The position numbers and the translations under genes are program-made. Shown in pieces: positions 9,026 to 16,628 of a DNA stretch of 64,000 nucleotides. This stretch comes from Microbacter sp. GSS18 (GTDB taxonomy: Bacteria; Actinomycetota; Actinomycetes; Actinomycetales; Microbacteriaceae): the NCBI GenBank assembly GCA_029319145.1, contig CP119753.1:558001-622000 (forward strand), written 5' to 3'. The notes under the pieces are model-generated. The model saw only the letters and a list, made by a program, of their open reading frames with translations. It did not search any database and was not told the DNA's origin. The first letter of the stretch is position 1. Each line of letters starts with the position of its first letter.

Positions 9026-9637
9026 TCAGGCGACGGCCGTCGAGAACGCGGTCGTCGCGGGGGCGTCGGCGACGGCGATCCGGGACACGCGGATCCGCGC
9101 GGCCTCGGCGAGGTCGTCGAGGTCGTCCACGCCGAGACGGCCGGCGATGTCGATCATGACGTGCGCGCACGCGAGCGCGTCGGCGGTGGCATTGTGGTGC
9201 GCGAACTCGGCGAACCCGGCTTCGGCGGCGACGAACGGCAGCCGGTACGAATCCAGGTCGTACACGCGGCGCGCCGCCTGCAGGCTGCACGCGTACCGGT
9301 ACGGCGGGACGAGGTCGCCGCACGCCTCGGACGCGCGCTTGAGCACCGCCATGTCGAAGCCGGCGTTGTGGGCCACGAGCACATCCGCGCCCGCGAACGC
9401 CGTGAGGTCGGCGAGCTGCTCGCTCCAGCCCTTGGCGTCCTGCACGTCGGCTTCGCGGATGCCGTGGATGCGCGTGTTCAGCTCGAAGAACCGGTCGTAG
9501 CCGGCGGGCGGCCGGATCAGCCAGCCGGTCTGGGCCACGACGCGTCCGGCGCGGACGCGGACGAGGCCGACGGCGCACGCGGACGCATTGCTGGAGTTCG
9601 CCGTCTCGAAGTCGATCGCGGTGAAGTCCAGGGGCAC
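9026..9637 (-). CDS. DEDDh 3'-5' exonuclease (DnaQ-like)
   Basis: This 203-residue protein carries the exonuclease motifs in order: ExoI FTAIDFETANSS (Asp and Glu ligands), ExoII VLVAHNAGFDMAVLKRA and ExoIII HHNATADALACAHVM. It resembles the epsilon-like or RNase T/DnaQ superfamily as a stand-alone exonuclease rather than a polymerase subunit. It probably trims 3' ends of DNA or RNA in repair or turnover. The start is a GTG at 9637, 6 nt below a GAGAGT box. It lies head-to-tail with rmuC, 70 nt apart. Confidence 0.88.
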   Translation of the reverse strand: MPLDFTAIDFETANSSNASACAVGLVRVRAGRVVAQTGWLIRPPAGYDRFFELNTRIHGIREADVQDAKGWSEQLADLTAFAGADVLVAHNAGFDMAVLKRASEACGDLVPPYRYACSLQAARRVYDLDSYRLPFVAAEAGFAEFAHHNATADALACAHVMIDIAGRLGVDDLDDLAEAARIRVSRIAVADAPATTAFSTAVA

Positions 9638-9734
9638 GACTCCACTCTCGCCCGGACGGCGCGACGGGCTCGCGAGGCGCGCCGTCGTGGCAGGGACCGG
9701 CGCCGAAGACGGCGACGGGGGAGCCGATCGCGCC

Positions 9735-9740
9735 TAGGCT
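9735..9740 (+). promoter_or_regulatory. Leaderless -10 box of the methyltransferase gene
   Basis: TAGGCT lies 6 nt before the ATG at 9747; no Shine-Dalgarno sequence intervenes. Confidence 0.55.
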
Positions 9741-9746
9741 CGGTGC

Positions 9747-10496
9747 ATGGCCGGTCGTGAAGAGCTCTCGAGATCGTTCGGAGCGGTCGCCGACGTGTAC
9801 GAGTCCGGACGCCCGGAGTACCCGTCCGAGGCGGTCGCCTGGCTGCTCGAGCCCGTGCGGCGGGAGGGGCGCGTGCTGCGGGTGGCCGACGTCGGAGCCG
9901 GCACCGGAAAGCTCACGCGCGTCGCGGTCGAGTTCGGCGCCCAGGTCGTCGCGGTCGACCCCGACCCGGCGATGCTCGCCGCGCTGCGCGAGCAGGTGAT
10001 CGGCGTGCCGACGTTCGTGGGGTCGGCGGAGTCGATGCCGCTGCCCGACCATTCCCTGGACGCGCTGCTGTACGGCCAGGCGTGGCATTGGGTCGAGCCC
10101 GGCGCGGCGTCGGCCGAGGCGGCGCGTGTGCTGCGCGCCGGCGGAGTGCTGGGCTTGATCTGGAATGTCCGCGACGAACGCGAACTGTGGGTGCGGCGCC
10201 TCAACGCGGTCATGAAGGGCAGTCGCGCCGAGCAGATGCTCGCCGCCGGCGACCCGCCCGTGGCGGCGCCGTTCGACGGCGTCGAGCACGCCCGATGGAG
10301 CTGGAGGCGCGCCATGACCCGCGACGAGCTGTTCGCGCTGGCCCGGTCGCGCAGTCACGTCATCACGGCATCCGAGAGCGAACGGGCGCGGATCGAGGAC
10401 GGTCTCGAGCTGCTGCTCGACGAGGTCGGGGCCGTCGGCGACGACCCCGTCGAGTTGCCCTACGTCACCCACGCGTACCGCGCGGTGCGGCCGTGA
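9747..10496 (+). CDS. Class I SAM-dependent methyltransferase
   Basis: The 249-residue Rossmann methyltransferase has motif I VADVGAGTGKLTRVAVEFGA, an acidic strand end AVDPDPAMLAAL, then SAESMPLPDHSLDALLYGQA and the post-III region EAARVLRAGGVLGLIWNVRD. This is the UbiE/Methyltransf_11 pattern common in actinobacteria. The substrate, probably a small molecule, cannot be deduced. The N-terminal FGAVADVYESGRPEYP is typical of this subgroup. The HAD gene starts 31 nt downstream and may be co-transcribed. Confidence 0.88.
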   Translation: MAGREELSRSFGAVADVYESGRPEYPSEAVAWLLEPVRREGRVLRVADVGAGTGKLTRVAVEFGAQVVAVDPDPAMLAALREQVIGVPTFVGSAESMPLPDHSLDALLYGQAWHWVEPGAASAEAARVLRAGGVLGLIWNVRDERELWVRRLNAVMKGSRAEQMLAAGDPPVAAPFDGVEHARWSWRRAMTRDELFALARSRSHVITASESERARIEDGLELLLDEVGAVGDDPVELPYVTHAYRAVRP

Positions 10497-10527
10497 GCCC
10501 GCGCGCGATGGCGGTCGTCGACGGGGC

Positions 10528-11250
10528 GTGCCCGTGACCATCCGCGCGGTGTTCTTCGACCTCGACGGCACCCTGCTGCGCGACGACCGGATGTCGTCCG
10601 TCATCGAGGCGGTCGCCTTCGACCTGGCGCGGACGCATCCGCAGCTGCGGGTGCGGACGCTGCTCGCGCGGCAGCACCAGGTCTGGCAGGAGCACTGGGA
10701 CGAGGCCGGAGAGGACTGGCTGCTCGGCCGCATCCCCGCGGATGCCGTGACGCGCGAGGTGTGGCGGCGCACCCTGGCCTCCCTGGGCGTCGACGACCCG
10801 GCTGTCGTGGAGCGCGCCGTCGCGATGCACATGGCGGCCGAGGAGGAGTCGCACACCCTGTACGAGGAGTCCGCGGACGTGCTCGCCGCGCTCCGCGAGC
10901 GGGGCCTGCTGCTCGGCCTGATCACGAACGGCGCGAGCGACCTCCAGCGCGCGAAGATCCGCGCGGCCGGCATCGAGGACGCGTTCGACACGGTGCTCGT
11001 GTCGGGCGAGCTCGGCGTGCTCAAACCCACCGAGGAGATCTTCCAGCAGGGCCTTCGGCGGCTGGACGTCGCGGCATCCGAGGCGCTGCACGTCGGCGAC
11101 AACCTGGAGTCGGATGTGGCCGGCGCCCGGGGAGCGGGGCTGCGCGCGGTCTGGGTCGATCGCCGCTGCACGCGCCACGTCGTGCCGGGGGCCTCGATGG
11201 CCGACGCGATCGTCTCGGACCTGAACGGACTGCTCCCGCTGCTGGAGTGA
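10528..11250 (+). CDS. HAD family hydrolase
   Basis: This 240-residue phosphatase-like protein has HAD motif I VFFDLDGTLL (nucleophile Asp in DLDGT), motif II LGLITNGASD and motif III lysine in ELGVLKPTEEIF. Motif IV is HVGDNLESDVAGARGAGLRA. A helical cap lies between motifs I and II. It is most like YjjG or phosphoglycolate-phosphatase types that act on small phosphorylated metabolites. The GTG at 10528 is used; a GTG two codons later is an alternative. Substrate unknown. Confidence 0.88.
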   Translation: MPVTIRAVFFDLDGTLLRDDRMSSVIEAVAFDLARTHPQLRVRTLLARQHQVWQEHWDEAGEDWLLGRIPADAVTREVWRRTLASLGVDDPAVVERAVAMHMAAEEESHTLYEESADVLAALRERGLLLGLITNGASDLQRAKIRAAGIEDAFDTVLVSGELGVLKPTEEIFQQGLRRLDVAASEALHVGDNLESDVAGARGAGLRAVWVDRRCTRHVVPGASMADAIVSDLNGLLPLLE

Positions 11251-11308
11251 CCGGCGGCGGCTCCCGCCCCGATGCCGCCATCGGCACGGGTCGCGGCATC
11301 CGTCGACG

Positions 11309-11314
11309 TAGACT
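11309..11314 (+). promoter_or_regulatory. Leaderless -10 box of ychF
   Basis: TAGACT lies 8 nt before the GTG at 11323, the start that gives the family N-terminus MALTIGIVGLPNVGKST. Confidence 0.6.
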
Positions 11315-11322
11315 GGGTGCCC

Positions 11323-12396
11323 GTGGCTCTCACCATCGGAATCGTCGGACTCCCGAATGTCGGCAAGTCGACCCTCTTCAACGCCCTGACCAAGAACCAG
11401 GTTCTCGCGGCGAACTATCCGTTCGCGACGATCGAGCCGAACATCGGGGTCGTGAACCTGCCGGACTCGCGCCTGGCCACGCTCGCCGAGATCTTCCACA
11501 GCGAGCGCATCCTCCCCGCGGCCGTGTCCTTCGTCGACATCGCGGGAATCGTGCGCGGTGCCAGCGAGGGCGAGGGCCTGGGCAACAAGTTCCTGGCCAA
11601 CATCCGCGAGGCGGACGCGATCGCCCAGGTCGTACGCGGCTTCAGCGACGACGACGTGGTGCACGTCGACGGCGCGGTGAACCCCGCCGGCGACATGGAG
11701 ACGATCAACGCCGAGCTGCAGCTGGCCGATCTCGAGACGCTCGAGAAGGCGATCACGCGCTACGAGAAGGAAGTGAAGGGCAAGAAGCTCGACCCCTCCG
11801 TCCTCGCCGCCGCCGTGGCTGCGAAGGACGCGCTCGAGCGGGGCGTGCTGCTGTCGGCATCCGGCATCGACCTGTCGCCGATCAAGGAGCTGGGGCTGCT
11901 GACGGCCAAGCCCTTCATCTTCGTCTTCAACGTCGACGAGGGCGTGCTGACGGATGCCGCGCGCAAGGCCGAGCTCGAGGCGCTCGTCGCGCCCGCGAAG
12001 GCGATCTTCCTCGACGCGAAGATCGAGTCGGAGCTCATCGATCTCGACCCCGAGGACGCCGCCGAGCTGCTGGCCTCCACCGGGCAGGAGGAATCGGGGC
12101 TCGACCAGCTCGCGCGCATCGGGTTCGACACCCTCGGGCTGCAGACGTACCTGACGGCGGGCCCGAAGGAGGCGCGCGCCTGGACGATCGGCAAGGGCTG
12201 GAAGGCGCCGCAGGCCGCCGGGGTCATCCACACCGACTTCGAGAAGGGCTTCATCAAGGCCGAGGTCATCTCGTTCGAGGACCTCGTGGCCACGGGCTCC
12301 GTCGTCGAGGCCCGCGCGAAGGGCAAGGCCCGCCTCGAGGGCAAGGACTACGTCATGCAGGACGGCGACGTCGTGGAGTTCCGCTTCAACGTGTGA
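11323..12396 (+). CDS. ychF: Redox-regulated ATPase/GTPase YchF
   Basis: YchF is an Obg-family P-loop NTPase that binds ribosomes, prefers ATP and affects the response to oxidative stress. The 357-residue length is canonical. Motifs visible are the Walker A GIVGLPNVGKSTLFNALTKN, G2 ANYPFATIEPN, G3 DIAGIVRGASEGEGLGN and the variant NxxE nucleotide motif FVFNVDEG. The C-terminal TGS domain includes TYLTAGPKEARAWTI and HTDFEKGFIKAEVI. GTG start with leaderless context. Confidence 0.96.
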   Translation: MALTIGIVGLPNVGKSTLFNALTKNQVLAANYPFATIEPNIGVVNLPDSRLATLAEIFHSERILPAAVSFVDIAGIVRGASEGEGLGNKFLANIREADAIAQVVRGFSDDDVVHVDGAVNPAGDMETINAELQLADLETLEKAITRYEKEVKGKKLDPSVLAAAVAAKDALERGVLLSASGIDLSPIKELGLLTAKPFIFVFNVDEGVLTDAARKAELEALVAPAKAIFLDAKIESELIDLDPEDAAELLASTGQEESGLDQLARIGFDTLGLQTYLTAGPKEARAWTIGKGWKAPQAAGVIHTDFEKGFIKAEVISFEDLVATGSVVEARAKGKARLEGKDYVMQDGDVVEFRFNV

Positions 12397-12492
12397 GACC
12401 GCGCCGAGCGTCGGCCGGTGGATCCCGGCCGGCACGGACGACCCGGCCCGCCCGCACTGGCGGCACGGTCCGCGCGCTGGCAGGATCGGGGC

Positions 12493-12747
12493 ATGATCCA
12501 CGGCGATCCCGCCCTCGCGCTCGTGTTCCGCGACGATGACGGGCGCTGGCGCGTCCAGCTCGAGGATGCCGCGGGCGACCCGCTCTGGAGCGAGGACCTG
12601 CCGCGCGAGGCGCTCGACGCCGCCGACGCGGTGGCGGCGGCGGAGGTGCTGCTCGCCGAGCAGGGCCACGCGCCCCTCTTCGAACCGCACGAGGAGGAGC
12701 CCGGCGTATGGGCGGCTGTGCTGGGAGACGCCGGGCCGGAGGGCTGA
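12493..12747 (+). CDS. Small acidic hypothetical protein
   Basis: The 84-residue protein is rich in Asp, Glu and Ala, with no signal peptide, membrane segment or cysteine. Its N-terminal half (ALALVFRDDDGRWRVQLEDA) looks like a beta hairpin and the middle (REALDAADAVAAAEVLLAEQ) like a helix. CAGGAT lies 6 nt upstream of the ATG, the leaderless spacing seen for neighbours. No function can be assigned. Confidence 0.55.
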   Translation: MIHGDPALALVFRDDDGRWRVQLEDAAGDPLWSEDLPREALDAADAVAAAEVLLAEQGHAPLFEPHEEEPGVWAAVLGDAGPEG

Positions 12748-12875
12748 GGCACGGAGCGCGTCCGGGCGAGCGCGCGGGCCCCGCGCGGATCCACCGCCTC
12801 CGGGCCGGCGAAGTTGAGGTGGAACGTGCACGCGGGAGATGATGAAGTCGCCACCCCCGCCCCGAAAGACCCGCA

Positions 12876-13547
12876 ATGAGCGACACCACCACCTTCGAGC
12901 CCGACGGCCGCGCCATCCCCTACGTCGACGAGGGCAGCGGCCCCGCGATCGTGCTCGTGCCCGGCATGGGGCTGAACGTCCGCTACCTCGGGCCCCTCGC
13001 CGGAGCGCTGATCGAGGAGGACTTCCGCATCGTCCGGATCGGCTCTCGCCACGGTGCGACGCAGGCCGGCGTCACGATGCACGATCTGGCACAGGACGTC
13101 GTCGACGTCATGGACCACATCGGCCTCGCAAGCGCGTGGGTCGGCGGCCACGCCTTCGGCGGCGCGATCGCACGGACCGTCTCGCTCGACCACGACGGTC
13201 GCGCCAGCGGGGTCCTGCTGCTCGGCGTCGAGGCCGCGGACACCCACGAGTCCGACCTGTCGGAGCTCCCGCCGAACGCACGCGACACGGAGGTCGAGGC
13301 CATGCAGCTCGCGGCGCGCGAGGCCACCCCCGTGGAGGAGTGGGCGGGACTGGCAGCGGGTGTGCCGGTGCTCGTCGTGCAGGGCACGGCGGACACCATC
13401 ACGCCGCCCGCGAACGGCGATGCCCTCCAGGCGTCCGCGCCCGACCGCGTGAGCGTCGTGCGCATCGACGGGGGCGGCCATCTGTTCCCCGCCACCCACA
13501 TCGGCGAGACGGCATGGCCCATCGAGGACTACCTCGACTGGGACTGA
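12876..13547 (+). CDS. Alpha/beta-hydrolase fold protein with Ala at the nucleophile position
   Basis: The 223-residue protein follows the alpha/beta-hydrolase plan: strand 3 and oxyanion region IVLVPGMGLNVRYLGP, nucleophile elbow WVGGHAFGGAIART, acid region VVQGTADTITPP and a final histidine region IDGGGHLFPATH. In the elbow the usual G-x-S-x-G is G-H-A-F-G, so residue 93 is alanine rather than serine. The Asp and His of the triad seem present. It may be a non-hydrolytic binding protein or belong to a subgroup with this elbow. It is shorter than usual (250-300), lacking most of a lid domain. Confidence 0.8.
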   Translation: MSDTTTFEPDGRAIPYVDEGSGPAIVLVPGMGLNVRYLGPLAGALIEEDFRIVRIGSRHGATQAGVTMHDLAQDVVDVMDHIGLASAWVGGHAFGGAIARTVSLDHDGRASGVLLLGVEAADTHESDLSELPPNARDTEVEAMQLAAREATPVEEWAGLAAGVPVLVVQGTADTITPPANGDALQASAPDRVSVVRIDGGGHLFPATHIGETAWPIEDYLDWD

Positions 13548-13687
13548 TCAGGCCTCCCTCGGATGAAGCCGACACGCCTGGCGGCGGGATCGAAGGGTCT
13601 CGGTGCCGGGCGCTGCCTGGAGGAGCGTCGCGCCGAGTAGAGCAGGGGGGAATGGGCGGCGACGTGTGCGCAAGCGGACGGCCGGAA

Positions 13688-15979
13688 TCACCCGCCGCTC
13701 GCGAACGGAGAGAGCGGCCACGTGATCTCGGCGAGCACCCGTTGGCCCTCGACGCTCGGGTGGAAGTAGTCGGAGGTCGACACGTCCTTGGACTCGAAGA
13801 CGTAGCCCGCGACTCGCCCGTCATCGTAGGTGCAGGTGGGGAACTTGCCGCACTCGGTGGCGAGCGCGGAGTTGTACTCGTCGACCCGATCCTGAACCGC
13901 GCCTCTCCGCTCCATGTCCGCCTGCCTCGTACTGGAGGGATTGGCGAGCATCGACTGGCAGATGCCGGCCGTCGACCAGATGAACCGTGCTGCCCACTTG
14001 CTCTTGGAGACCTCCCACATCCGGTACAGGTTGGGGACGCTCGCCACGAAGATCTGGACGTTGTCTCGATCTTCGCCGGTGGTGAAGGTCTCGAGGGCAT
14101 CGTAGATGCGCTGGGCGTAGATGTCCGGGTCCGTCATCTCGGCGACGGTACTCGTGCACGCGTCGTTCGCGCCGATCTCGATGGTCATGTAGTCCGCCCC
14201 CGCGGCCACGGCCGCGGCGACCTGGGGCGCCAGATCAGCGGACGATGCCCCGACGACGGCCAGGTTCGTCGCCGTCACGTTCGACTGCAACGTGTCCTCC
14301 AGACGCAGGAGGTGGGAGTTCACGGTGGTCGAGGTGCCCGTCGCCCAGCTGTACTGCGGATATGAGCCGTATCCGGCCGCGTCGTAGGCGACCGTGATGG
14401 AGTCGCCGACGGCAGCCATCATGGACACCGATGGTGCGGGTGGGGGCGGTGGCGGGGTGGCCGGCATCGGGGCGGTGAACTCGAGCGTCGAGTCGTCGGA
14501 GAACGTCAGGGTGATCGTGACGTCGGTGGGCAGCGGGTCCGGGAGGCCGGAGAGCCTGATGTGGTAGCCGTCGAGCGCGAGGGCGAGGGTGCCGTCAACG
14601 GTGCCGTCGCCGCTCGGGATCGCGAAGCCGCTGACCGCACCTGTGCTGTCGTACAGTTCGGCCGTCGCGGGGTCGGCGGACGCCGACGAGATCGTGATGG
14701 GTGCGGTGGACGAGTTCGAGATGTCGCCGAGCACGGCGTAGTCCGAGCCGGCGGCCTCGACAGTGGCGCCCGAGACCGTGATGGACTCGGCGAGGGGTGG
14801 GGGCGGTGGCGGGGTGGCCGGCATCGGGGCGGTGAACTCGAGCGTCGAGTCGTCGGAGAACGTCAGGGTGATCGTGACGTCGGTGGGCAGCGGGTCCGGG
14901 AGGCCGGAGAGCCTGATGTGGTAGCCGTCGAGCGCGAGGGCGAGGGTGCCGTCAACGGTGCCGTCGCCGCCCGGGATCGCGAAGCCGCTGACCGCACCTG
15001 TGCTGTCGTACAGTTCGGCCGTCGCGGGGTCGGCGGACGCCGACGAGATCGTGATGGGTGCGGTGGACGAGTTCGAGATGTCGCCGAGCACGGCGTAGTC
15101 CGAGCCGGCGGCCTCGACAGTGGCGCCCGAGACCGTGATGGACTCGGCGAGGGGTGGGGGCGGTGGCGGGGTGGCCGGCATCGGGGCGGTGAACTCGAGC
15201 GTCGAGTCGTCGGAGAACGTCAGGGTGATCGTGACGTCGGTGGGCAGCGGGTCCGGGAGGCCGGAGAGCCTGATGTGGTAGCCGTCGAGCGCGAGGGCGA
15301 GGGTGCCGTCAACGGTGCCGTCGCCGCCCGGGATCGCGAAGCCGCTGACCGCACCTGTGCTGTCGTACAGTTCGGCCGTCGCGGGGTCGGCGGACGCCGA
15401 CGAGATCGTGATGGGTGCGGTGGACGAGTTCGAGATGTCGCCGAGCACGGCGTAGTCCGAGCCGGCGGCCTCGACAGTGGCGCCCGAGACCGTGATGGAC
15501 TCGGCGAGGGGTGGGGGCGGTGGCGGGGTGGCCGGCATCGGGGCGGTGAACTCGAGCGTCGAGTCGTCTGAGAACGTCAGGGTGATGGTGACGTCGGTGG
15601 GCAGCGGGTCCGGGAGGTCGGAGAGCCTGATGTGGTAGCCGTCGAGCGCGAGGGCGAGGGTGCCGCGGGCTGGGACCACGAACTCAGTTTCCGCGCCGGT
15701 GGTCCCGTCCAGCAGCTGCGCCGTCGCACCGACGTCGGCCGACGCCGACACGATACTGATGTCGGTCTTGGACGAGTTCGAGATGTCGCCGAGCACCGCG
15801 TAGGCCGAGCCCGCCGCCTCGACAGTGGCTCCCGAGACCGTCGCGGCAGATGCGCTCGGCTTGCCCTTGCCCGCGGGCGGCGCGGCGACCGCGGGCGATG
15901 CGATCGCCGCAGTCGCGACGAGCGCGGCGAGCGAGAGGGTGGCGGCGAAGGCGACGAATCGCCCACTTCCATAGGCCAT
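13688..15979 (-). CDS. Secreted SGNH/GDSL hydrolase with four PCu(A)C-like repeats
   Basis: The 763-residue protein has a Sec signal (FVAFAATLSLAALVATAAIA, AxA near 31-33). Four tandem domains of about 119 residues follow (roughly 47-160, 161-279, 280-398, 399-512), each ending in a proline run. The SGNH catalytic domain occupies about 517-763: block I AAVGDSITVAYD (Ser527), block III IEIGANDAC (Asn605) and block V SDYFHPSVEGQ (Asp737, His740). The repeats (DGYHIRLSGLPDPLP, DVTITLTFSDDSTLEFTAPM) resemble the C-terminal half of PCu(A)C copper chaperones such as the one at 22240, but the His/Met copper ligands are replaced. The enzyme probably deacylates a cell-surface or extracellular ester. 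The repeats may act as a stalk or binding module. Confidence 0.85.
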   Translation of the reverse strand: MAYGSGRFVAFAATLSLAALVATAAIASPAVAAPPAGKGKPSASAATVSGATVEAAGSAYAVLGDISNSSKTDISIVSASADVGATAQLLDGTTGAETEFVVPARGTLALALDGYHIRLSDLPDPLPTDVTITLTFSDDSTLEFTAPMPATPPPPPPLAESITVSGATVEAAGSDYAVLGDISNSSTAPITISSASADPATAELYDSTGAVSGFAIPGGDGTVDGTLALALDGYHIRLSGLPDPLPTDVTITLTFSDDSTLEFTAPMPATPPPPPPLAESITVSGATVEAAGSDYAVLGDISNSSTAPITISSASADPATAELYDSTGAVSGFAIPGGDGTVDGTLALALDGYHIRLSGLPDPLPTDVTITLTFSDDSTLEFTAPMPATPPPPPPLAESITVSGATVEAAGSDYAVLGDISNSSTAPITISSASADPATAELYDSTGAVSGFAIPSGDGTVDGTLALALDGYHIRLSGLPDPLPTDVTITLTFSDDSTLEFTAPMPATPPPPPPAPSVSMMAAVGDSITVAYDAAGYGSYPQYSWATGTSTTVNSHLLRLEDTLQSNVTATNLAVVGASSADLAPQVAAAVAAGADYMTIEIGANDACTSTVAEMTDPDIYAQRIYDALETFTTGEDRDNVQIFVASVPNLYRMWEVSKSKWAARFIWSTAGICQSMLANPSSTRQADMERRGAVQDRVDEYNSALATECGKFPTCTYDDGRVAGYVFESKDVSTSDYFHPSVEGQRVLAEITWPLSPFASGG
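14444..15840. repeat. 357-bp tandem direct repeats within the SGNH gene
   Basis: Units 14444-14800, 14801-15157 and 15158-15514 have a constant 357-bp period (119 codons) and are almost identical. One visible difference is GCT CGG versus GCC CGG near 14615. A fourth, diverged copy runs from 15515 to about 15840; its first about 150 bp and last about 70 bp match and its centre does not. Near-identity at synonymous sites points to recent amplification or gene conversion. Confidence 0.9.
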
Positions 15980-16079
15980 GTCGGCTCCTCGGTTCCCCAG
16001 TCGCGCGCACCCTTGCCCCCGTGCGCCCGTGATGCGCGTCATTGTCCTCTCGGCCGCGCGCGAGGTCAACGGGTGCACC

Positions 16080-16442
16080 TCAGCCGCCCGCGCGTGCGGC
16101 GCACTCCACGCACCGCTGCGCGGTGGGGCGCACCTCGAGGCGAGCGTCCGGGATCGCGCGGCCGCAGTCGACGCACACACCGTAAGCGCCGGCGCGAAGC
16201 CGTTCCTGCGCCTGCTGGATGTCGGAGAGCTCTGCGGCTGCGGCCGTGCGAAGCCCTTCCAGGCGCGACCATTCGGCGGAGAGGGTGTCGCCCTCGGGGT
16301 CGTGCTCGTCGTCGGCCGACTCCGCCGCACGCTCTCGGCGGAGTTCGGCGATCTCGTCTTCGAGCTGCGCGTGGCGGCGCTCGGCGCTCGCGCGGTGGTC
16401 GGCGAGGATGCGGGCGGCCGACGGCCCGCCGGTGTCGGACAC
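16080..16442 (-). CDS. DksA/TraR-type zinc-finger protein
   Basis: This 120-residue protein has a coiled-coil N-terminal half (ASAERRHAQLEDEIAELRRE) and a C-terminal four-cysteine finger CVDCGRAIPDARLEV...RCVEC (Cys-x2-Cys, 17 residues, Cys-x2-Cys), the DksA/TraR C4 arrangement. In actinobacteria such proteins may bind RNA polymerase through the secondary channel, but most are uncharacterised. The GTG at 16442 is chosen because a TAGCCT box (16455-16450) lies 7 nt upstream, giving a leaderless message. An ATG at 16463 would add seven residues but would place that box inside the coding region. Confidence 0.8.
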   Translation of the reverse strand: MSDTGGPSAARILADHRASAERRHAQLEDEIAELRRERAAESADDEHDPEGDTLSAEWSRLEGLRTAAAAELSDIQQAQERLRAGAYGVCVDCGRAIPDARLEVRPTAQRCVECAARAGG

Positions 16443-16511
16443 GCAGACGAGGCTAGCCGACACCGCCGACCGCGTGCGGTGCGGCGTGCGCGCGGCAGTC
16501 GGCGCACCTCC

Positions 16512-16592
16512 GTGACGATCTGGCGGCGCACCGGGTCCGCGTGGCGGATCGTCTACCGCCCGGGGACCGAGGTCTGCGGCGACGGGGCCTGA
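16512..16592 (+). pseudogene. Possible remnant of a DUF4440/SnoaL-like protein C-terminus
   Basis: A 26-codon stretch reads VTIWRRTGSAWRIVYRPGTE then VCGDGA and stop. The pattern WRR-x-G-x-x-WRIVY-x-x-GT is the usual C-terminal strand pair of DUF4440/SnoaL-like NTF2-fold proteins. Nothing upstream in the frame resembles the rest of the domain, and a real gene overlaps there on the other strand. It may be a decayed fragment or a chance match. Confidence 0.35.
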
Positions 16593-16628
16593 GCGCGCCG
16601 TCCAGGGGTCTTCGCGCGCTTGGAGGGC

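Noticed and set aside
8037-11393. A 1118-codon open frame on the minus strand
   Set aside because: It overlaps rmuC, the exonuclease, the methyltransferase and the HAD gene. It reads as Arg/Ser/Ala/Pro-rich nonsense, the usual result of high GC.
14444-15514. Repeats considered as a CRISPR array
   Set aside because: Units are 357 bp, contiguous, in frame and without unique spacers; no cas genes are present.
14561-15571. A plus-strand repetitive open frame of 336 codons
   Set aside because: It is the antisense shadow of the 357-bp repeats of the SGNH gene; the minus-strand reading gives signal peptide, repeats and catalytic motifs.
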